Translations under genes and position numbers: made by a program
The notes under the pieces: model-generated
The model's input: only the letters and a program-made list of their open reading frames with translations
What the model was told of the DNA's origin: nothing
Database searches by the model: none
Shown: in pieces, positions 53,836-58,765 of the stretch
How the letters are laid out: every line of letters starts with the position of its first letter
Numbering within the stretch: the stretch's first letter is position 1
Assembly: GCA_002342785.1 (NCBI GenBank)
Contig: DDQV01000114.1
Span: 1 to 58,765, forward strand
DNA: 58,765 nucleotides
Direction of reading: 5' to 3'
Source of the DNA: Fusobacteriaceae bacterium UBA2433
GTDB taxonomy: Bacteria; Fusobacteriota; Fusobacteriia; Fusobacteriales; Fusobacteriaceae

Positions 53836-53862
53836 TTAGCCACCTTTAATCTAGGTGGCTAA
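53836..53862 (-). terminator. Terminator upstream of the hrcA promoter
   Basis: TTAGCCACCT (53836-53845) and AGGTGGCTAA (53853-53862) form a perfect 10-bp stem. It ends the transcript of the acidic-protein gene; the following T stretch is short. Confidence 0.8.
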
Positions 53863-53913
53863 TTCATTACAGTTCTATTTTTATAAATAAATTTCTTTAA
53901 TTTAAATATTTTA

Positions 53914-54339
53914 TTATTTGCTTTCTTTTGCAATTTGTTCTTCTAATTCTTCAATTTCTCCAAATTTTTCATCAAAAAATTCTCCAAACTCTTTTTCAAT
54001 TTTTTCTTCCATTATATCTAATTCTCCATTTGGAGCTTCCATCTCATATACACAATTAAAATCATTAATATGACATAGTTCTACCATAGCTTCAAAATTT
54101 TCATCTTCTTCTTCAGCAGTAAAGGTATAGCCTACCCCTTTGTTTCCATTCTCCTCTTCAAAATCATATAACTCCCATTCCATCCCTATATTCATTCTTT
54201 TTTCTGATAGTTCCTTTGCTAATTTTTCAGCTGTTCCTTCTTTTACACAGACATATATATTACAACTCACTTGATTTTCTATACCACAAATAATCTTATA
54301 TCCATCATTTGTCATTTCCATATAATTAAATTTTTTCAT
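53914..54339 (-). CDS. Small acidic protein of unknown function
   Basis: I do not recognise a domain. From ATG 54339, placed behind GGAGGTAAAG, the protein has 141 residues. It is strongly acidic (EEEDENFEAMVE, MEEKIEKEFGEFFDEKFGEIEE, in pieces) and ends in a probable coiled coil. Four Cys are scattered (CGIEN, SCNIYVC, LCHIND and NCVYEM regions). The first 100 residues look like an alpha/beta fold. It may be a ribonuclease-E-inhibitor-RraB-like protein: the split into MNIGMEWELYDFEE and GYTFTAEEED loosely recalls that family, but I am not sure. Confidence 0.6.
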   Translation of the reverse strand: MKKFNYMEMTNDGYKIICGIENQVSCNIYVCVKEGTAEKLAKELSEKRMNIGMEWELYDFEEENGNKGVGYTFTAEEEDENFEAMVELCHINDFNCVYEMEAPNGELDIMEEKIEKEFGEFFDEKFGEIEELEEQIAKESK

Positions 54340-54394
54340 CTTTACCTCCAACATATATAATTATTTTTTTTCATATTATACCACATAAAATAAA

Positions 54395-54432
54395 AAAACG
54401 ACTAAATCCATTTCCAGATTTAATCGTTTTTA
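54395..54432 (-). terminator. Terminator of the fumarylacetoacetate-hydrolase-family gene
   Basis: AAAAACGACTAAATC (54395-54409) pairs with GATTTAATCGTTTTT (54418-54432) with one mismatch. The minus strand continues with T residues. Confidence 0.9.
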
Positions 54433-54465
54433 TCTCCTCATAATTAATTATAAAATTTAGAGTTT

Positions 54466-55365
54466 CTATCCTTTTACTATATTTTTTAATATTCCTATTT
54501 TTTCTATTTCACACTCTACTATATCTCCATCTTTTAAATATTTTGGAGGTACAAAAGACATTCCTACTCCTGATGGTGTTCCTGTAGAAATTATATCTCC
54601 TGCTTCTAGAGTCATCCCCTTTGATATATCTGAAACTAAAGTATCAATATCAAATATAAAATTTTTAGTATTTGAATTCTGTCTTAATTCTTCATTTATC
54701 TTAGAAGATATATTTAGTTTTACTGGATAATCTATATAATTTTTATGGACAATACAAGGTCCCATAACTACAGCTCCATCTAGACCCTTTCCAATAGTCC
54801 ATTGTTGATGCTTTATAGTAAGATCCCGTGCAGATATGTCATTCATAATTGTATATCCAAAAATACTATCTCTTACATTTATTTTTTTTACTTTTGATAT
54901 TTTCTTTCCTATAATTACTGCTAATTCCGCTTCATAATCTAGTTGTTTTGTAATATCAGAGTGTAGTGGTATTATAGCTTTTTCTCCACTTGCAGTTCTT
55001 GCTCTTTTACTAAAGATAATAGGATCTATAGGAATTTCATTTTTTATATCCTCTAACTTAGCTGCTGCTTCAGGTATATGTTCTTTATAATTTAATCCAA
55101 CGCATATTATATCGTGAAGTGGAAGTGGAATAGGTGATAATACTGATACCTTATCAAAATCATAAGATACATCTGCTTTTTTTTCTCCCTTCCATAACTT
55201 ATCAAGTTTTTCTATATCACTTTCTTCATGAGTATCTATAAAATCATTCATATCAAAAAATTCTTGACTCAATTGAACTTCCCCTATAGGTATCATTTTC
55301 TTTCCATCTTTTGTCAATATTCCTATTTCTTCTAGTCCTTCGTATTCAAATGTAAAAAATTTCAT
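54466..55365 (-). CDS. Fumarylacetoacetate hydrolase family protein
   Basis: A 299-residue FAH-fold protein with DIICVGLNYKEH, the metal-binding YEAELAVIIGKKISKVK, GYTIMNDISARDL, GKGLDGAVVMGPCIV and GDIISTGTPSGVGMSF. The family includes acylpyruvases, oxaloacetate decarboxylases and 2-hydroxyhepta-2,4-diene-1,7-dioate isomerases. Acylpyruvate or oxaloacetate is the likely substrate in an anaerobe, but sequence cannot decide. Start ATG 55365 follows AGGAGGACG. Single gene between terminators. Confidence 0.88.
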   Translation of the reverse strand: MKFFTFEYEGLEEIGILTKDGKKMIPIGEVQLSQEFFDMNDFIDTHEESDIEKLDKLWKGEKKADVSYDFDKVSVLSPIPLPLHDIICVGLNYKEHIPEAAAKLEDIKNEIPIDPIIFSKRARTASGEKAIIPLHSDITKQLDYEAELAVIIGKKISKVKKINVRDSIFGYTIMNDISARDLTIKHQQWTIGKGLDGAVVMGPCIVHKNYIDYPVKLNISSKINEELRQNSNTKNFIFDIDTLVSDISKGMTLEAGDIISTGTPSGVGMSFVPPKYLKDGDIVECEIEKIGILKNIVKG

Positions 55366-55856
55366 TTCGTCCTCCTATTATTAATTTTAAATTAAATATC
55401 TGTGACCTATTATATATGTTATATAATACCACTATTAACATCAATATTGTTTATTTTTTTCATATCTATATACAAAATAAAATATTTTTAAAAAAATATT
55501 AAGTTTGATCAAAGTTAATAAAATAAAATAAAAAAATTTCTGTATTTATATATATTTTTTTATTTTGTGATTAAATTACTTTAAAATTTAATATATATAT
55601 ATAATTGATGAATATCTCGCTCTTTTATTTTTTATTTAAATATTAATAAAAAAAATATACAAAAATATTTTAAAATTGAAAGTTAATATTAAATAATTCA
55701 ATATAATCAATTGGTAATTCATAGTAATAATATTGTAATTAATCTTATTTAGAAAATTATTTTTTTGTTTATCTGGTCATTATTAAATCTTAAAAAGATC
55801 ATAGATTAAACTTTTTTATAGAACTTAAATTATTTTTTAAAAAACTATTGTTATTT
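55366..55856. other. AT-rich divergent intergenic region
   Basis: About 490 bp of very A+T-rich DNA between the FAH-family gene and the second alcohol dehydrogenase. It has a palindrome TATTATATA-N3-TATATAATA (55408-55428) close to the FAH-family start, possibly in its promoter, and several homopolymer runs. No gene, tRNA or riboswitch is seen. Confidence 0.5.
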
Positions 55857-55885
55857 TTGTAACATAGTTTAAAATGTGGTATATT
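55857..55885 (+). promoter_or_regulatory. Promoter of the second alcohol dehydrogenase
   Basis: TTGTAA (55857-55862) and TATATT (55880-55885) are 17 bp apart, about 60 bp before the start codon. Confidence 0.7.
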
Positions 55886-55946
55886 AAATTATAAAGAAAA
55901 AATATTAAGTTATTATTAACAAAAAAATTAGAGGAGATGATTAATC

Positions 55947-57104
55947 ATGGATTTAAAATGGTTTAGAGTTCCAAAAGATATTGTATTTGGACAAGGAACA
56001 CTAGAATATTTATCAACTATTAGTGGAAAGAAGGCTACACTAGTAACCGGCGGCCATTCTATGAAAAAATTTGGTTTTTTAGATCAAGCAAAAAAAGAAT
56101 TAGAGAATGCAGGTATGGAAGTAATGATAATAGATGGTGTAGAACCAAACCCTTCTATAGATACTGTTATTGAAGGTGGAAGAAAGATGGCTAAATTTAA
56201 TCCTGATTGGATAATAGCAATTGGTGGAGGATCTGCATTAGATGCAGCTAAAATTATGTGGGTTTATTATGAAAATCCAGAAACTAAATTTGAAGATCTA
56301 GTAGCTGGAAAATTCCCAATTTTAAGAAAAAAAGCTAAATTTATAGCAATTCCTTCTACAAGTGGAACAGCTTCAGAAATAACTGCATTTTCAGTAATAA
56401 CAGATACTGTCAACAAAATTAAATATCCATTGGTTTCCTATGAAATCACACCTGATATTGCAATTTTAGATCCAATTATTCCTTCTAAAACTCCAGCTCA
56501 TATTACTGCTAATACAGGAATGGATGTAATGACTCATGCTATTGAATCATATGTTTCTAATGCTGCTACTTGTTATACTAAACCATTATCGATGGAATCA
56601 ATTAAGATGGTTTATGAAAGTCTTGTTACTGCTTACACAAACGGATCCGATTTAAAAGCTAGAGAAAATATGCATAATGCATCAACACTTGCAGGAATGG
56701 CTTTTACAAGTGCTTCTTTAGGAATAGTACACAGTATGGCTCACAAAATTGGCGGTGAATTAGGAATAACTCATGGACTTGCAAATGCAATATTATTACC
56801 ATATGTTGTAGAATATAATAAAAAATCTACAAATAGTTTTGATGAAATAGAAAAAACACTTGGAGTAGATGATATTGTCTCTACTCTTAAAGAAATAAAT
56901 CAAAAAGTAGGAATTCCTTTATCATTAAAAGAAATTGATGAAGTTGACGTTTCTGAAGAAAAATTTAAAAATATTATTGAAAGAATGAGTGTCAATACAT
57001 TTAACGACCCTTGCACTTTAACTAATCCAAGAAGTACCTCTCCAGAAGATATTAAAGAAATTTTTCTAGCAGCATATTATGGAACAACAGCTAAAAATAT
57101 ATAG
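55947..57104 (+). CDS. Iron-containing alcohol dehydrogenase
   Basis: A 385-residue group III dehydrogenase of the AdhB/AdhE-C-terminal type. It shows ATLVTGGHSMKKFG, IAIGGGSALDAAKIMW, IPSTSGTASEITAFSVI, the metal-binding NTGMDVMTHAIES and GIVHSMAHKIGGELGITHGLANA, in pieces, with the ligand His residues. It converts aldehydes to alcohols with NADH during fermentation. It differs from the YqhD-like enzyme at 16737. ATG 55947 follows GAGGAGATGA. Confidence 0.95.
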   Translation: MDLKWFRVPKDIVFGQGTLEYLSTISGKKATLVTGGHSMKKFGFLDQAKKELENAGMEVMIIDGVEPNPSIDTVIEGGRKMAKFNPDWIIAIGGGSALDAAKIMWVYYENPETKFEDLVAGKFPILRKKAKFIAIPSTSGTASEITAFSVITDTVNKIKYPLVSYEITPDIAILDPIIPSKTPAHITANTGMDVMTHAIESYVSNAATCYTKPLSMESIKMVYESLVTAYTNGSDLKARENMHNASTLAGMAFTSASLGIVHSMAHKIGGELGITHGLANAILLPYVVEYNKKSTNSFDEIEKTLGVDDIVSTLKEINQKVGIPLSLKEIDEVDVSEEKFKNIIERMSVNTFNDPCTLTNPRSTSPEDIKEIFLAAYYGTTAKNI

Positions 57105-57120
57105 AATAAAAATTAAATAT

Positions 57121-57162
57121 AGCATGTGGAATAGACAAAAATTCTATTCCACATGCTTTTTT
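57121..57162 (+). terminator. Terminator after the second alcohol dehydrogenase
   Basis: AGCATGTGGAATAG (57121-57134) and CTATTCCACATGCT (57144-57157) form a perfect 14-bp stem, followed by T6. Confidence 0.95.
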
Positions 57163-57311
57163 AATACAACTAAATTTTTCTGTATTTTTAATTTTTTTCT
57201 TAAAGGATTTTTTTTTATTTATTGTATATTAGTATTTGAGGAACTAATAAATAATCATAGCTACTAATTCAGTATATAAATCTTTAATAAACTGCCAAGG
57301 GAGGAGATAAA

Positions 57312-57950
57312 ATGTCTAAAATTTTTAATAAAGAAGTTTTAAAACAAATAAAAGAAGGATTTAATGAGATAAAAAATCCAATTAAAATTATTACCTTTGT
57401 AGAAAATAAAAAACCTTTATGCGATGAAGTAGTCGAAATGATGGTAGAATTATCTACATTAAATGATAAAATAGAATTTATTGAATATGATTTTATTGAA
57501 GATAATGAACTAGCTAAAAAATATGGAATTAATAAAGTTCCTGGAACTACATTTTTAATTAATAATAAGCACAATAGAATTAAATTTTAAGGACTTCCTA
57601 ATGGTCACCAAGTAAACTCGCTTTTATTTGCAATGTTGGAAAGTTCTAATACGACAACTCTGTTAGAAAGTAAATTAATAGATGATATTCAAAAAATTAA
57701 GAAAAAAATTAATATTAAAGTATTTGTAAATTTACAATGTCCCCATTGCCCAAAAGCAGTTATAACAGCTTTTAAAATAGCACTAATAAATAAAAATATT
57801 GATGTTGAAATAATACAAACTAATCTTTATAGCAATCTTTCAAATAAATTTAAAGTAAATTCTGTTCCTAGAATATTTTTTAATGATAAAAATGATCTTC
57901 TAGGTGCACAACCTATAGAATTATTTATTGAAAAATTAAAAAATATATAA
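57312..57950 (+). pseudogene. Two-domain thioredoxin-fold (glutaredoxin/PDO-like) gene broken by an in-frame TAA
   Basis: The frame from ATG 57312 (behind GGGAGGAG) stays open except for one TAA at 57588-57590 and ends at 57950, giving 212 codons in total. Before the stop is the first thioredoxin fold: NKKPLCDEV, in place of an active-site CxxC, and YGINKVPGTTFLINN. After it the same frame continues GLPNGHQVNSLLFAMLE and a second fold with NLQCPHCPKAV and FKVNSVPRIFF. Homologues of the protein disulphide oxidoreductase type read RFYGLPxGHE at this place, so the TAA stands where Tyr or Phe is expected and one substitution explains it. A sequencing error is possible. Confidence 0.8.
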
Positions 57951-57951
57951 A

Positions 57952-58000
57952 AATAGAGAGATAAAATTCCTTAAAAATCAAGGATTTTTATCTCTCTATT
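57952..58000. terminator. Bidirectional terminator between the thioredoxin-fold gene and tyrS
   Basis: AATAGAGAGATAAAA-TTCCTT (57952-57972) pairs with AAGGA-TTTTTATCTCTCTATT (57980-58000). Its long stem serves both converging genes. Confidence 0.9.
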
Positions 58001-58003
58001 ACT

Positions 58004-58765
58004 TTATTTAATGACCTTAACAATCTTCTTTTTTCCTGCTCTTATTATCATTCCAGGTTTAATTAATATAATTGCTTTCACATCTCTAATTGTAATATCA
58101 TTAACCTTAAATCCACCTTGAATAACAAGTCTTCTAGCATCAGACGTCCCTTTGAAAAATTTTAACTTTTTAACTAATAGTTCAATTATTTCCATATCGT
58201 CTTCATCTATCTTTACCTCTGGTAGATCTACATCCATATTTTTTTTGGAAAATACATTTTCAAACCATTCATAAGCCTTTTCCCCTTCTTCCTTATTATG
58301 ATAAATTGTTACTATCTCTGCTCCTAATTTCTTTTTACAATCCATAGGATGGATATTACCATTTTCTACTCCTAATTTTAGTTTTTTTATTTCTTCCATA
58401 GGAACATCTGTAGCTACTTCATAATAATTCCACATAAGAGTATCTGAAATAGACATTACTTTTCCAAACATATCATTGGGAGCTTCTGTTATTCCTATAT
58501 AGTTATTTAATGATTTAGACATTTTTTCTACTCCATCTAATCCTTCTAGAATTGGCATCATCATACATACTTGTGGTTCTGTTCCTGCATTTCTTTGTAA
58601 ATCTCTACCTCTCAATAAATTAAAAGTCTGTTCAGTTGCTCCTAATTCTACGTCTGCATCTATTGCTACAGAATCATATCCTTGTAAAATTGGGTACATA
58701 AATTCTACCAATGATACAGGTTTTCCTGCTGCTAATCTCTTGGAAAAATCATCTCTTTGAATCAT
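58004..58765 (-). CDS. tyrS: Tyrosyl-tRNA synthetase, C-terminal part (partial)
   Basis: TyrS charges tRNA-Tyr. The window holds the last 253 residues; the Rossmann fold with the HIGH motif lies beyond the right edge. The visible part starts inside the catalytic domain (LVEFMYPILQGYDSVAI), has VEKMSKSLNNYIG (KMSKS loop) and ends in an S4 RNA-binding domain (SDARRLVIQGGFKVND). KMSKS rather than KFGKT suggests the TyrZ-like branch. The Met at 58765 is internal, not the start. Confidence 0.93.
   Translation of the reverse strand: MIQRDDFSKRLAAGKPVSLVEFMYPILQGYDSVAIDADVELGATEQTFNLLRGRDLQRNAGTEPQVCMMMPILEGLDGVEKMSKSLNNYIGITEAPNDMFGKVMSISDTLMWNYYEVATDVPMEEIKKLKLGVENGNIHPMDCKKKLGAEIVTIYHNKEEGEKAYEWFENVFSKKNMDVDLPEVKIDEDDMEIIELLVKKLKFFKGTSDARRLVIQGGFKVNDITIRDVKAIILIKPGMIIRAGKKKIVKVIK

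Noticed and set aside
55408..55428. TATTATATA-N3-TATATAATA palindrome as a named operator
   Set aside because: It is composed almost only of A and T in an extremely AT-rich gap, so chance is a sufficient explanation; it does not match a CRP or FNR site.
57588..57590. Programmed recoding at the in-frame stop
   Set aside because: The codon is TAA; known stop recoding to selenocysteine or pyrrolysine uses TGA or TAG. A plain nonsense change or sequencing error is simpler.
1..58765. tRNA genes, CRISPR arrays, prophage or insertion sequences
   Set aside because: No cloverleaf with a GTTCRA-type T loop, no regularly spaced repeats, and no transposase or integrase reading frame was found by reading both strands; a tRNA scan would be needed to be certain.

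Overview
The window is AT-rich, Gram-negative-type bacterial DNA that most resembles the Fusobacteriota (Fusobacterium, Cetobacterium, Ilyobacter and relatives). The reasons are a kdsA gene for outer-membrane Kdo, many Gram-positive-like genes (a CBS/DRTGG-type pyrophosphatase, HrcA/CIRCE, HPr with both His15 and Ser46), several lipoproteins with an MKK...C leader, and very low G+C. Genus and species cannot be fixed from the sequence alone. Most genes lie on the minus strand in short, tightly packed operons ending in clear hairpin-plus-T terminators. No tRNA, rRNA, CRISPR array, prophage or intact insertion sequence was seen.

Positions 1-9270 (minus): an operon of uvrB, a RelA/SpoT-domain protein and a protein cut by the window edge that looks like the sensor part of a diadenylate cyclase. 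Upstream of it lie an EamA permease, a small CWC cysteine-rich protein, a lipoprotein and secA. Positions 9414-12520 (plus): a ClC chloride/proton exchanger with a C-terminal TrkA-C-like domain, then an orphan type IV pilin-like protein with a lectin-like C-terminal part. Positions 12540-18445: a short tandem repeat tract, ligA, an inorganic pyrophosphatase, and a MerR regulator with an iron alcohol dehydrogenase.

Positions 18461-24378 hold a five-gene oligopeptide ABC transporter (oppBCDF, with oppA last). Positions 24765-28831 form an envelope operon: RluA-type pseudouridine synthase, murE, an ElyC/YdcF-like protein, kdsA. Positions 29016-30941 carry a cation/proton antiporter fused to a PTS EIIA domain, followed by a nitroreductase. 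Positions 31540-36123 are a four-gene overlapping operon ptsI-ptsH-ispH-rpsA.

Positions 36219-46178 appear devoted to glycerol-3-phosphate metabolism. One operon runs from two glycerophosphodiester phosphodiesterases (one cytoplasmic, one lipoprotein) through a three-part TRAP transporter to a HAD-IIA phosphatase; it starts at a promoter covered by a 20-bp palindrome. mgtC follows, then a GlpA-like dehydrogenase with two electron-transfer partners, preceded by a promoter and a leader hairpin that looks like an attenuator. Together they suggest scavenging of phospholipid head-group diesters, hydrolysis to glycerol-3-phosphate, and oxidation to dihydroxyacetone phosphate. The TRAP substrate is unknown.

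Positions 46377-53862 hold a bipartite-anchored lipoprotein, yajC and the heat-shock genes hrcA-grpE-dnaK-(GNAT-epimerase)-dnaJ, with a CIRCE operator and a consensus promoter in front of hrcA. Positions 53914-58765 carry a small acidic protein, a fumarylacetoacetate-hydrolase-family enzyme, a second iron alcohol dehydrogenase, a two-domain thioredoxin-fold gene broken by one in-frame TAA, and the 3' part of tyrS. The points most worth following are the uvrB-Rel-cyclase-like operon, the glycerophosphodiester/TRAP operon with its operator, and the glpA leader.
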